Source: Pedobacter sp. Leaf194
GTDB lineage: Bacteria; Bacteroidota; Bacteroidia; Sphingobacteriales; Sphingobacteriaceae
Direction: 5' to 3'
Assembly (NCBI RefSeq): GCF_001423945.1
Contig: NZ_LMPU01000009.1
Span: 496,416 to 560,415, forward strand
Length of the DNA stretch: 64,000 nucleotides
Positions 28,018 through 37,091 of the stretch are shown here, in pieces. The first letter of the stretch is position 1. Each line of letters begins with the position of its first letter. The notes below the pieces were generated by a model, which did no database searches, was not told the DNA's origin, and saw nothing but the letters and a program-made list of their open reading frames with translations. The position numbers and the translations under genes were made by a program.

Positions 28018-30447
28018 ATGAATAAAATTAAGGCTCTTTTTTGTGTCATTGTCCCTATAGCGTTAGCTTTTCTATTAAATACAAAAATTGGCAGTACGCC
28101 TCCCCTGTTAAAATTCCTCAATCCTTTTATGGGCTTTTGGCAAAATGCTGAAAACAACCATTTTATTTTTAATCATAAAGCAAAAATTAAAGGTGCTTTT
28201 GAGGAAATTGAAATTGTGTTTGATGACCGGATGATTCCTCATATTTTTGCTAAAAATGATCACGATTTATATCTTGCGCAAGGTTACGTTACCGCCATGC
28301 ACAGGTTGTGGCAAATGGATTTTCAAACCCGTTTTGCCGCTGGAAGAATTAGTGAGGTTGTGGGCGAAAAAGCAATAGAAGTAGACCGTTATCAGCGTAG
28401 AATGGGTATGGTTTATGGCGCAGAACGTTCATTAAAAGGGATGATGGCTGATCCAAAAGCCAGGGAGATGATACTTGCTTATACGGATGGAATTAACGCC
28501 TACATTAAAACATTATCTCATGCAAATTATCCAATAGAATATAAAATTCTCGATTTTAAACCCGAAAATTGGTCGCCAAAAAAATGTGCGCTTCTTTTAA
28601 AGCAAATGTCGGCTGTACTGGCCATGGGTTCTGATGAATTTTACATGACCAACATTTTGAAGAAATTTGGCCCTGAAGTTACCAAAAGCCTTTTCCCCGA
28701 TTATCCTTTTCGTGAAGATCCGATCATTCCAGTTGGGACAAAATGGAATTTCTCGCCACTATCAACACCGAAAACGCCAGCTTCTTTTACCCAGGCACAA
28801 ACGGGCGAGGTAAAAACCAAAGAAAAAGTTGAAGGCATAGGAAGCAATAACTGGGCGCTATCTGGCAGTAAAACGGCATCCGGCTTTCCAATTTTAGCCA
28901 ATGACCCGCACCTTGATTTAACGCTTCCCTCTATTTGGTATCAAATTCAGCTCCACGCACCAGGCGTAAATACCTATGGCGTTTCCCTCCCTGGCGCACC
29001 TGGCGTTATAATCGGTTTTAATGGCAAAATTGCCTGGGGCGTAACCAACGTTGCCGCAGATGTTCTGGACTTTTATCAAATAAAGTTCAAGGATGATTCG
29101 CACAAAGAATATTGGTATAAAAACGCCTGGAAACCTACAAAAACCAGGCTTGAAACAATTAAAATCCGTGGCGGAAATGATGAAATTGATACGGTATTTT
29201 ATACCCACCACGGGCCAGTGGTTTATTTCCAGAAACCAAAATACAGCAGGGCAAATAATGTTCCTGTTGGTGATGCTTTAAGGTGGATTGCGCACGATGA
29301 ATCTAACGAGCTGATGACTTTTTATTACCTGAACCGAGGTAAAAATTACGACGATTACCGAAAAGCATTGACTTTTTATACTGCTCCGGCACAAAATTTT
29401 GTTTTTGCAAGCGTTGATAATGATATCGCAATTACACCGAATGGAAAGTTTCCTTTAAAATGGAAAGACCAGGGAAAATTTATACTGGATGGAACCGATC
29501 CAGCTTATGATTGGCAAGGCTGGATCCCGGCAGACCAAAATCCTACGGTAAAGAATCCGACACGCGGTTTTGTAAGTTCAGCCAATCAATCTTCAACAGA
29601 TACCACTTATCCATATTACATAAATTGGGAGTTTGCCCCATATGAGCGGGGAAAACGCATTAACGATAGGCTTGGAGCAATGAATAAAGCAACTGCCGAC
29701 AGCATTCGCCTGATGCAAACCGATAACTATAGCATAATGGCTCAGAATCTTTTGCCGGCATTGATGCCTCTTGTTGATAATGAAAAGTTAAATGCAACCC
29801 AAAAGGAGGCTTTTAACTATGTATCTAAATGGGATAAAAGATATGATGCAGACAAAATTGCCGCCAGTGTTTTCGAAATATGGACAAAACGCTTAAGTTT
29901 TGACATCTGGAATGATGAGTTCGAAGTGGATGGCATCCCGATGCGTTATCCATCGAGAGACCGTACAGTTGAAATGATTTTAAAAGAGCCAAATGCACCA
30001 TGGTTTGATAATATAAAAACACCAGCCAAAGAAACCTTAAGTGATTTGGTTAATGAAGCGTTTAAATATAGTTGCGATAGTTTAGAACGCAGGTTCGGGC
30101 CGATTAATAAAGATTGGAACTGGGCAAATGTGAAGCAAACTAACGTGCCTCACCTTGCAAAGATACCAGGTTTTGGTTCAAAAGTTCTTTTAATTGGGGG
30201 CGCAAAGAGCACCATAAATGCAATTAGCGAGAGTAACGGTCCATCCTGGCGAATGGTTATCGAACTTGGGAAAATACCAAAGGGCCATGGGGTTTATCCG
30301 GGTGGCCAATCTGGCAATCCAGGCAGTAAATTTTATGATAACATGGTTGATACCTGGGCGAACGGCAAACTTTACGATTTGTTTTATATGCAATCGCCTG
30401 ATGATAAATCCGGAAAAGTAATCTCTCGTTTAAAAATTTCTAAATAG
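28018..30447 (+). CDS. penicillin acylase family protein (Ntn hydrolase)
   Basis: 809 residues, made as a precursor. A hydrophobic N-terminus (CVIVPIALAFLL) directs export, followed by the alpha-chain region and, after autocleavage, a beta chain starting at Ser276 in GIGSNNWALSG. NDPHLDLTLPSIWYQ and PGAPGVIIGFN are further family motifs. Members hydrolyse amides such as beta-lactams or acyl-homoserine lactones; which substrate applies here is unknown. It is the first gene of a rightward run with a small membrane protein 6 nt later and a LuxE-like gene. Confidence 0.9.
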   Translation: MNKIKALFCVIVPIALAFLLNTKIGSTPPLLKFLNPFMGFWQNAENNHFIFNHKAKIKGAFEEIEIVFDDRMIPHIFAKNDHDLYLAQGYVTAMHRLWQMDFQTRFAAGRISEVVGEKAIEVDRYQRRMGMVYGAERSLKGMMADPKAREMILAYTDGINAYIKTLSHANYPIEYKILDFKPENWSPKKCALLLKQMSAVLAMGSDEFYMTNILKKFGPEVTKSLFPDYPFREDPIIPVGTKWNFSPLSTPKTPASFTQAQTGEVKTKEKVEGIGSNNWALSGSKTASGFPILANDPHLDLTLPSIWYQIQLHAPGVNTYGVSLPGAPGVIIGFNGKIAWGVTNVAADVLDFYQIKFKDDSHKEYWYKNAWKPTKTRLETIKIRGGNDEIDTVFYTHHGPVVYFQKPKYSRANNVPVGDALRWIAHDESNELMTFYYLNRGKNYDDYRKALTFYTAPAQNFVFASVDNDIAITPNGKFPLKWKDQGKFILDGTDPAYDWQGWIPADQNPTVKNPTRGFVSSANQSSTDTTYPYYINWEFAPYERGKRINDRLGAMNKATADSIRLMQTDNYSIMAQNLLPALMPLVDNEKLNATQKEAFNYVSKWDKRYDADKIAASVFEIWTKRLSFDIWNDEFEVDGIPMRYPSRDRTVEMILKEPNAPWFDNIKTPAKETLSDLVNEAFKYSCDSLERRFGPINKDWNWANVKQTNVPHLAKIPGFGSKVLLIGGAKSTINAISESNGPSWRMVIELGKIPKGHGVYPGGQSGNPGSKFYDNMVDTWANGKLYDLFYMQSPDDKSGKVISRLKISK

Positions 30448-30453
30448 CTAAAA

Positions 30454-30813
30454 ATGGTCTTCATCGTTATACTGATAATTTGTTTCCTGCTACAGATGGT
30501 AGCGCCTTGGTGGGTTATTATCGTCATCTCATTCGCAACTTGTGGCATCATCGGCAAAACCGGAAAAATTGCTTTCTGGCAATCTTTTTTTGCTATATTT
30601 TTGCTTTGGATTGGCTACTCGCTATTTAAAAGTTTACCCAACGATAATATTCTGGCTGCAAGGGTTGCCATTATGACGGGCGTTAAAATCTGGTGGATAC
30701 TTTTGCTGGTAACCGGTTTACTCAGCGGATTGGCTGCAGGAATAAGTGGCTATTGCGGCTATCAGTTCCGAATGGCTATGCTTGTAAAAAAAACTGACGA
30801 AAAAATAGCATAA
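30454..30813 (+). CDS. small integral membrane protein
   Basis: 119 residues with about four hydrophobic segments: FIVILIICFLLQMVAPWWVI, SFATCGIIGKTGKIAF into FAIFLLWIGYSLF, and WWILLLVTGLLSGLAAGIS. The last cytoplasmic tail is short and charged (VKKTDEKIA). No family was recognised. It starts 6 nt after the acylase stop and 20 nt before the LuxE-like gene, so co-expression is likely. Confidence 0.65.
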   Translation: MVFIVILIICFLLQMVAPWWVIIVISFATCGIIGKTGKIAFWQSFFAIFLLWIGYSLFKSLPNDNILAARVAIMTGVKIWWILLLVTGLLSGLAAGISGYCGYQFRMAMLVKKTDEKIA

Positions 30814-30820
30814 GGCTTCG

Positions 30821-30828
30821 TACTTTTG
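30821..30828 (+). promoter_or_regulatory. -7 box 4 nt before the LuxE-like start
   Basis: TACTTTTG fits TAnnTTTG and ends 4 nt before GTG 30833. If used, the mRNA would begin at or within a few bases of the start codon (leaderless). Confidence 0.4.
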
Positions 30829-30832
30829 CCAG

Positions 30833-31816
30833 GTGACTTTTACTGCAGACAACATTTTTTCCATCGACAATGAAAAAGAATTTGAAGCGCTGGCTTTGAG
30901 TATTTTTAAACACCAGGCCAACAATTGCCTGGTTTACAAACAATATATCCATCATTTGGGTATTCTGGCCAACGGTATCGAAAACATTTCCGAGATTCCT
31001 TTTTTGCCGATAAGTTTCTTCAAAACCCATTCTGTTTTAAGCAGTGCTGCGCCAGTATCGGTTACCTTTAGCAGTTCTGGAACCACGGGAATGGTGCAGA
31101 GCAGCCACCATGTTACTGATGTAAAACTTTACGAGCAAAGCTATCTCCAGGCTTTTGAGCAGTTTTATGGCGATATTGAAGAATACTGCTTCCTGGCACT
31201 GCTCCCATCCTATCAGCAACGTGCCGGTTCGTCGTTGATTTATATGGTTAACGATTTAATTGAGAAGAGTAAACATCCACAAAGTGGCTATTTTTTATAC
31301 AACCACCAAGAGCTTTTCGAAACCCTGAACGAATTAAAATCGAAAGGGCAAAAAACCGTTTTAATTGGCGTTACCTATGCCTTGCTTGATTTCATCGAAA
31401 GCTACAAGCTGGAATTTCCAGGTTTGATTGTTATGGAAACCGGCGGTATGAAGGGTAAACGCAGGGAAATGGTTCGCGAAGAATTACACGAACAACTTAC
31501 ACAAGGTTTTGGAATTACTGCCATTCACAGCGAGTACGGCATGACCGAACTTTTATCTCAGGCTTACTCTTTGGGCGATGGCATTTTCAATTGCCCAAAC
31601 TGGATGCAGGTTATGATAAGAGATACAAATGACCCTTTAACATGGATTGAAGATGGAAAAACCGGCGGCATTAACGTAATCGATTTAGCCAATGTTAATT
31701 CCTGTTCATTTATTGCTACCCAGGATTTAGGTAGAATTAACCCTGATAAAAGTTTTGAAGTTTTAGGCCGGTTTGACAACGCAGACATTAGAGGCTGTAA
31801 CTTACTTGTTCAATAA
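30833..31816 (+). CDS. LuxE/PaaK-like acyl-activating protein
   Basis: 327 residues similar to the LuxE acyl-protein synthetase family, which activates an acyl group with ATP. It has the adenylation-like loop VTFSSSGTTGM (about 75-85) and the later motif IHSEYGMTELLSQAY. No signal peptide is seen, so it is cytoplasmic. The start is GTG, because no suitable ATG lies nearby, and a TACTTTTG box ends exactly 4 nt before it. It may work with an acyl carrier protein; its substrate is not known. Confidence 0.75.
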   Translation: MTFTADNIFSIDNEKEFEALALSIFKHQANNCLVYKQYIHHLGILANGIENISEIPFLPISFFKTHSVLSSAAPVSVTFSSSGTTGMVQSSHHVTDVKLYEQSYLQAFEQFYGDIEEYCFLALLPSYQQRAGSSLIYMVNDLIEKSKHPQSGYFLYNHQELFETLNELKSKGQKTVLIGVTYALLDFIESYKLEFPGLIVMETGGMKGKRREMVREELHEQLTQGFGITAIHSEYGMTELLSQAYSLGDGIFNCPNWMQVMIRDTNDPLTWIEDGKTGGINVIDLANVNSCSFIATQDLGRINPDKSFEVLGRFDNADIRGCNLLVQ

Positions 31817-31845
31817 AATTTTAAAAAAGAAAACGACAAAGCAAC

Positions 31846-33459
31846 TCAAATCGCCTTCACGGCCATAATTCTGGTATCAAACTCGTCGCCGGGTACGAGT
31901 GCTTTTGCTTTAATGCGCATTTTATAAACATAAATAGTGTTAACAGAATACTCTAAAATTGTTGCAATTGCCTGAACGTCGTTTATACCAAGTCTCATCA
32001 ACGCAAATATTCTCAGGTCGGTGTTTAAAAGCTCAGGTGCTTTCGGCCAAATCTGATCTTCAGGATTTAGTAAGGAGTTAAAAACTTCGACAAAATTCGG
32101 AAAGATGCTAATGAACACACTATCAAACGTATTGAATAAAATTTCGCGTTCTTTCTTGATATCAATATCATGCAAAGCAGGGAGCACTTCGTTGAACCTT
32201 TTTGCGAGAATTTTTCGCTCAACGTTTTTCTTTAAACGATCGAGTTTTAAAATGTAACCGGAAATTACATCGAAGAAATAGCCTATGTACTTTTCATTTA
32301 CAGTAGCATATTCCCTTAGTTTATCATTGATGAATAAAAGTTGCTCATTAATAACCTTTAACTCATTATTTTTCTCTTCGATAATCCGCTCTTTTACCCT
32401 GAGTTTTTTCAGCTGAATAAAAATTACAAACGAAACCAATAGAACGATAACGGTAACCAGCGCTGTAGCTAAAAAATAGAACATTAGTTTATTGTTAGCT
32501 CTTTGAGCAACCATATTTACCTGGGCAGCGATATCCGGCAGTATCGATTCAATTTTAAGCTTCCTTAGCCTGTTGCCGTAGAAGCCGGCATCATCCCTTG
32601 AGTTTTTTATAAAAATATAAGCGTTATCTAAGTCGCCATGTTTAAATAAATCTTCTGCAAGTAAAAGTGTTGCCAGTGTTTCCCTTGTAGAAGATTTGAT
32701 ATCCCAAATGGCAGATTCGGCTAAGAGCGATACGCGTTGATCATCTTGTTTTTCATTTTGATAAAAAGCAGCAAGGGCAGTTAATAACCTTGCCCTTTGG
32801 TGTGCGGTTAACTTGAATTTTTTCAGGATTTGGAGAAAAACCAAAGGCGATTTGTTCACATCGCCGGCCACCACCTGCCTGTTGCCCGATGTGAAAAGTA
32901 GCTCGAAAGAGTTTGGCGCACATTGCGCAATTGCAGAATCTAAAAATTCTACCGCCTTTTGATTATATGGACGGGTAAAGTTGGGGTCATCATTATAAAT
33001 GGCCAGGTTAGAATATGCGCCAGACTTTAAACAATAATAATCGTATTTATATTTTTTATCCAGCACATCAGAGTTGATTTCTTTCAGGTAATCAAAAGTT
33101 TCTTTAAACATACCTGCATGTAATAACAGCGATGCAAGCTTAACCTTGCTTTCATTAACCTTCTTTTTGTCGCTAATTCTGCCTGCTTCGAACAAGAGTT
33201 TTTTACCGTAATAATAGGCCGAATCAAATTTGTAATATTCGTATTCATCAAAAAGTTGTAGCAAAGTATTAAACTGGCTATTTTTTTTCTCTTGTAAGGC
33301 GAGCTTAATCAACTCAATTCTGTGAAGCTTTTTTTTATCATAAACATCCTTGTTCTGAATCTCACGCTTCAACTCTGCTAAAAGGCTATCTTTTCTGGAA
33401 CTTGAATACAGATTTAAGGAAATAAAAAACAGAAAACAGTAAAGAAGCAAACATTTCAT
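31846..33459 (-). CDS. SusR-like membrane regulator (DUF6377-like, TPR sensor plus HTH)
   Basis: 537 residues: signal/anchor (CLLLYCFLFFISLNLYSS), a long periplasmic alpha-helical repeat region (about 25-320), one transmembrane segment (FYFLATALVTVIVLLVSFVI, about 328-347), a coiled coil (about 350-390), and a C-terminal DUF6377-type region with LuxR-like helix-turn-helix (INDVQAIATILEYSVNTIYV). This layout matches SusR-type regulators that sense an oligosaccharide in the periplasm and activate susCD. It is divergent from the SusC/SusD pair, with a 634-bp gap. It has a TATTTTTG box 19 nt upstream. Confidence 0.8.
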   Translation of the reverse strand: MKCLLLYCFLFFISLNLYSSSRKDSLLAELKREIQNKDVYDKKKLHRIELIKLALQEKKNSQFNTLLQLFDEYEYYKFDSAYYYGKKLLFEAGRISDKKKVNESKVKLASLLLHAGMFKETFDYLKEINSDVLDKKYKYDYYCLKSGAYSNLAIYNDDPNFTRPYNQKAVEFLDSAIAQCAPNSFELLFTSGNRQVVAGDVNKSPLVFLQILKKFKLTAHQRARLLTALAAFYQNEKQDDQRVSLLAESAIWDIKSSTRETLATLLLAEDLFKHGDLDNAYIFIKNSRDDAGFYGNRLRKLKIESILPDIAAQVNMVAQRANNKLMFYFLATALVTVIVLLVSFVIFIQLKKLRVKERIIEEKNNELKVINEQLLFINDKLREYATVNEKYIGYFFDVISGYILKLDRLKKNVERKILAKRFNEVLPALHDIDIKKEREILFNTFDSVFISIFPNFVEVFNSLLNPEDQIWPKAPELLNTDLRIFALMRLGINDVQAIATILEYSVNTIYVYKMRIKAKALVPGDEFDTRIMAVKAI

Positions 33460-33479
33460 TTTTGGTAGATAGGTAGAAC

Positions 33480-33487
33480 CAAAAATA
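33480..33487 (-). promoter_or_regulatory. -7 promoter box of the SusR-like gene
   Basis: The minus strand reads TATTTTTG (TAnnTTTG), 19-20 nt upstream of the ATG at 33459. Confidence 0.5.
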
Positions 33488-34093
33488 ATATTATTTACAC
33501 ATCAAAAAATGTTGATTACCATTTTTAGGATAAAATGTTACACGCAGAAATTCAGTTTGGTAGATAATTACTCATAAAAAGAAAACTTCAACACCATCCT
33601 GGAAACAAAAAATCCCGACACCTGGATTACTTGATATAGTCAGGCTAGGAAAAGCCTGCTAAAAAAGCTTCAATCTTAAGTGCTATTAGAGGATTTGGTT
33701 GCGAAATGTTTTATATTTTACGAAGTACATCCATTTACAATACGTTGATTTTTAAGTATTTAAATTTATAAAACGTATTTTTTTATTATACATTTCTTTC
33801 TCATGCATTAAAGCAATGCTTTTACAGCAAAAGCAATGATAAATTAGATGATTCGATATCCAAAGGCCATCAGGCTAATCGTAAAACATTTAACCAAATA
33901 GAAAAACCATTGATAAAATTATCATCGGCGTCAATTTAGTAAAACCTTTTAGTCGCTTAATTTATCAATAAATCTGAATCATTATGAGCAGAAGAAAACC
34001 ACCTTAACAGGCCAGTTCGCATTAAACGATTTTCTTTTTCAATGCGGCTCCCTAAAACTAATTCAACGAACAAGAACTACTTAAAATATTTAT
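33488..34093. promoter_or_regulatory. long divergent intergenic region before susC
   Basis: About 600 bp, AT-rich, without a supported gene. It contains a hairpin CAGGCT/AGCCTG (33641-33658) and a compact site at 33811-33838. That site has the octamer AAGCAATG twice, 20 bp apart (33811 and 33831), enclosing 7-bp inverted arms TGCTTTT/AAAAGCA (33817-33835). Spacing of two helical turns fits a regulator-binding site, possibly for the SusR-like protein. No consensus -7 box is evident near susC. Confidence 0.35.
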
Positions 34094-37081
34094 ATGTACA
34101 GGAATTTTTTACTATTACTGGGCTTTTGCTCACTTCTTTGTATGGCAACTTTTTCTGCAAAAGCGCAAACCAAAGTTATCTCCGGAACCGTAACCGATGT
34201 GGCAGATGGCTCACCGTTATCAGGTGTTACGGTAGCAGATAATGCCAAATCATCGAGTACATCCACCAATGCGCAGGGAAAATACACCTTGTCTATCCCG
34301 GCAAACGCAAAAACAATTACGTTTTCTTACATCGGCTATCAGCCAAAAACATTGCCTGTAACAAACGCCAACACCATTAACGTTGTTATGAGTTCAAGCT
34401 CAAATACCCTGCAAGATGTTGTTGTGGTTAGTGTAGGCTACGGAACGATAGACAAGCGTGAGGTTTCGAGTGCAATTACGCACATTTCTTCTAAAGATTT
34501 ACTGCCTGTTGCGGCAAATAACCCATTAATGTCCTTACAAGGAAAAGTTGCAGGTTTGAACATTACAAATACCGCAATGGCCGACCCGAATTCGAGTCCG
34601 AGCATACAACTTAGGGGCGTATCATCAAGGAGTGCTGGTTTAGGCCCGCTTTATGTAATTAATGGCGTTCCCGGCGGAAATATCGATAACATCAATCAGA
34701 ATGATATTGAAAGTATCGATGTTCTGAAGGGTGGTGCTGCCTCTGCAATTTATGGCACCAGAGGAAGTAACGGTGTAATTATCATTACAACAAAGAAAGG
34801 CAGTTCACAATCTCAAATGTTCTATGATGGTTATGCCAGTTTTGATTACATCACAAATGCACTCAAAAATTTAACAACAGATGAATTTATTGCCAATAGA
34901 GTGGCAAACAAGCAAGGCCAGGATTACAAGGGCAGAACCGATTGGCTCGATGCCGTTACCAATTCGCCGGCGTTTGCGCAAAAACATACAGTTCAATTCT
35001 CTGGCGGTTCGGCTAAAACAAACTATTTCGCATCTGGCGATTACCGCGATGCAGATGGGATAGATTTACGTGCACACAAAACCGAATATGGTGCCAGATT
35101 ATCGATAAACCACGCGACAGATAACAACATGTTTGTAGCAACGTTGACAGCAGCGCCACGGTTTATGCGTAGCAACAACTCTGACCAGGGAAACTTTAAC
35201 AACGCACTGACACTTAATCCAACTTATCCGATTTTTAATAACGCCGGTAAATACAACTACATCAACACCGGATTCTTTTCTAATAACCCGGTAGAAAATG
35301 CAAATGTGTTAAAATCCGAAGCTGAAATTAAAGAGTTGGACATTAACGGCTCGTTGAAAATGAACATTCTCTCGAATTTAAGTACAACCGTAACCATTTC
35401 CGAGATTAGCCGTTCAGCGAAAAACCTATATTTCCAACCCTCAACATTGTCATCAGTTGTACAGGCCAATAAAATTACCCAAACCAACTTTGCCTCGCAG
35501 GAGCAACAGGAAAATGACCAGAAAAACATTGAATGGACTAGCAATTACTCAGCGGCTGTAGGCAAAAACCACGTTAAGCTTTTGGGTGGTTATTCGTATT
35601 CCCTTTACAATTACAAGCGGTTTTATGCCCAGAATTACGATTTGCCTTTTGATACTTATCTGTGGAATAACCTGGGCTCTGGCTTGTACAATGGTGGCGC
35701 CGCCGGTCAAGGGCAATCTGCCGTTGCCTCAACACAAAATGGCTCTACATTAATTTCCTTTTTTGGGCGGGTAAACTATGATTTCGACAACAAATACATT
35801 TTAACAGCCAGCTTGAGGCGTGAAGGTTCTTCAAAGTTTGGAGCCAACAATAAATGGGGAAATTTTCCTGCAGTTTCTGCCGCATGGCGGATTTCTGATG
35901 AGGAATTCTTTAAAAAATCTGTGCCTTGGATTAGCGACTTAAAACTTCGTGCAGATTATGGCATTACCGGTAATCAGGATTTTGGAAATTACCTTTCGCT
36001 ATTATTGTACGGTGGCGCCGGATACTTCCCGTATAATGGACAATATTATCAGGTGTACGGACCATCATCAAATGTAAATCCAGACTTAAGCTGGGAAAAA
36101 TCTGAAAACTTTAACGTCGGTGTAGACTTTTCATTATTTAACAACCGCCTTAGTGGCTCGTTAGATTATTACATTAGAACCAATAAAGATTTACTAGGTT
36201 CTTATACGGTTCCGGTTCCTCCAAATACACAATCAACGACATTTACCAACGTTGGAACTATGAAAAATTATGGCCTTGAACTGGCCCTGACCGGCGAGAT
36301 TGTGAAAGCTACAGACTTTAGCTATAGCGCAAATCTTACTTTCGCTTACAACCGCAATAAATTTATTTCCTTTTCAAATGAAATCTACAAAGGGGGTACT
36401 TTCCAGGATGTGGCCGGACTTCCGGCTCCGGGTTCGCCAGGAAATATCCAGCGGATTCAGGAAGGCCACAGTATCGGGGAATTTTATACGCTTCGCTCTG
36501 CAGGCGTGAACGATGCAGGCGCTCTTCTTGTTTACAAAGCAGACGGCTCAATTGTTCAGGCAAATTTAGCGTCGAATGATGATAAACAATTTGTAGGCAA
36601 TGGCTTACCAAAGTTTACCGGTTCACTTGGCAACAACTTCAGGTATAAACGTTTTGATTTAGGGATTTTTATCCGAGGTACTTTTGGCTTCAAAATCTTC
36701 AACACAAGTGCGTTTTATATTGGCACACCCTCAAGTCAGAGCGATGCAAACGTGCTAAAATCGGCTTACGACAGCTCAAGCAAATATTCCCTTCTTAAGA
36801 GCAATGCAACAACTTCCATCGCTTCTGATTATTTTCTTGAAAACGGCTCTTTCTTAAAAATTGATAATGTATCACTTGGCTACAGACAACCGTTAACAAC
36901 AAAATATTTAAAATCTGTTCGGGTTTATGCTGCAGGTAGGAATCTTCACACCTTTACCAAATTTACAGGTGGCGACCCTGAATGGGTTCAGGTAAATGGG
37001 CTTACTCCCGGTGTGAATACGTCACTTAATTACTATCCTTCAACGCTACAGCTCATCTTTGGTTTACAGGCAACTTTTTAA
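34094..37081 (+). CDS. SusC/RagA-type TonB-linked outer-membrane transporter
   Basis: 995 residues: signal peptide ending SAKAQ, a CarboxypepD_reg-like domain (about 27-110, VISGTVTDVADGSPLSGVTV), plug with SLQGKVAGLNITNT and ESIDVLKGGAASAIYGTRGS, and a 22-strand-type barrel ending FGLQATF. It forms the outer-membrane glycan channel closed by the SusD lipoprotein encoded immediately downstream; the ORFs nearly touch. The Bacteroidota length (about 1,000) is normal. No glycoside hydrolase accompanies this pair, so its ligand cannot be inferred. The divergent SusR-like gene is the likely regulator. Confidence 0.95.
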   Translation: MYRNFLLLLGFCSLLCMATFSAKAQTKVISGTVTDVADGSPLSGVTVADNAKSSSTSTNAQGKYTLSIPANAKTITFSYIGYQPKTLPVTNANTINVVMSSSSNTLQDVVVVSVGYGTIDKREVSSAITHISSKDLLPVAANNPLMSLQGKVAGLNITNTAMADPNSSPSIQLRGVSSRSAGLGPLYVINGVPGGNIDNINQNDIESIDVLKGGAASAIYGTRGSNGVIIITTKKGSSQSQMFYDGYASFDYITNALKNLTTDEFIANRVANKQGQDYKGRTDWLDAVTNSPAFAQKHTVQFSGGSAKTNYFASGDYRDADGIDLRAHKTEYGARLSINHATDNNMFVATLTAAPRFMRSNNSDQGNFNNALTLNPTYPIFNNAGKYNYINTGFFSNNPVENANVLKSEAEIKELDINGSLKMNILSNLSTTVTISEISRSAKNLYFQPSTLSSVVQANKITQTNFASQEQQENDQKNIEWTSNYSAAVGKNHVKLLGGYSYSLYNYKRFYAQNYDLPFDTYLWNNLGSGLYNGGAAGQGQSAVASTQNGSTLISFFGRVNYDFDNKYILTASLRREGSSKFGANNKWGNFPAVSAAWRISDEEFFKKSVPWISDLKLRADYGITGNQDFGNYLSLLLYGGAGYFPYNGQYYQVYGPSSNVNPDLSWEKSENFNVGVDFSLFNNRLSGSLDYYIRTNKDLLGSYTVPVPPNTQSTTFTNVGTMKNYGLELALTGEIVKATDFSYSANLTFAYNRNKFISFSNEIYKGGTFQDVAGLPAPGSPGNIQRIQEGHSIGEFYTLRSAGVNDAGALLVYKADGSIVQANLASNDDKQFVGNGLPKFTGSLGNNFRYKRFDLGIFIRGTFGFKIFNTSAFYIGTPSSQSDANVLKSAYDSSSKYSLLKSNATTSIASDYFLENGSFLKIDNVSLGYRQPLTTKYLKSVRVYAAGRNLHTFTKFTGGDPEWVQVNGLTPGVNTSLNYYPSTLQLIFGLQATF

Positions 37082-37091
37082 AGCAGAAAAA

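Noticed and set aside
33641..33658. CAGGCT/AGCCTG hairpin as a terminator of the SusR-like gene
   Set aside because: It lies upstream, not downstream, of that gene and has no T-run on either strand.
34042..34242. Short frame before and overlapping the first susC start
   Set aside because: It is out of frame with susC, overlaps its signal peptide, and has low-complexity content with no support.
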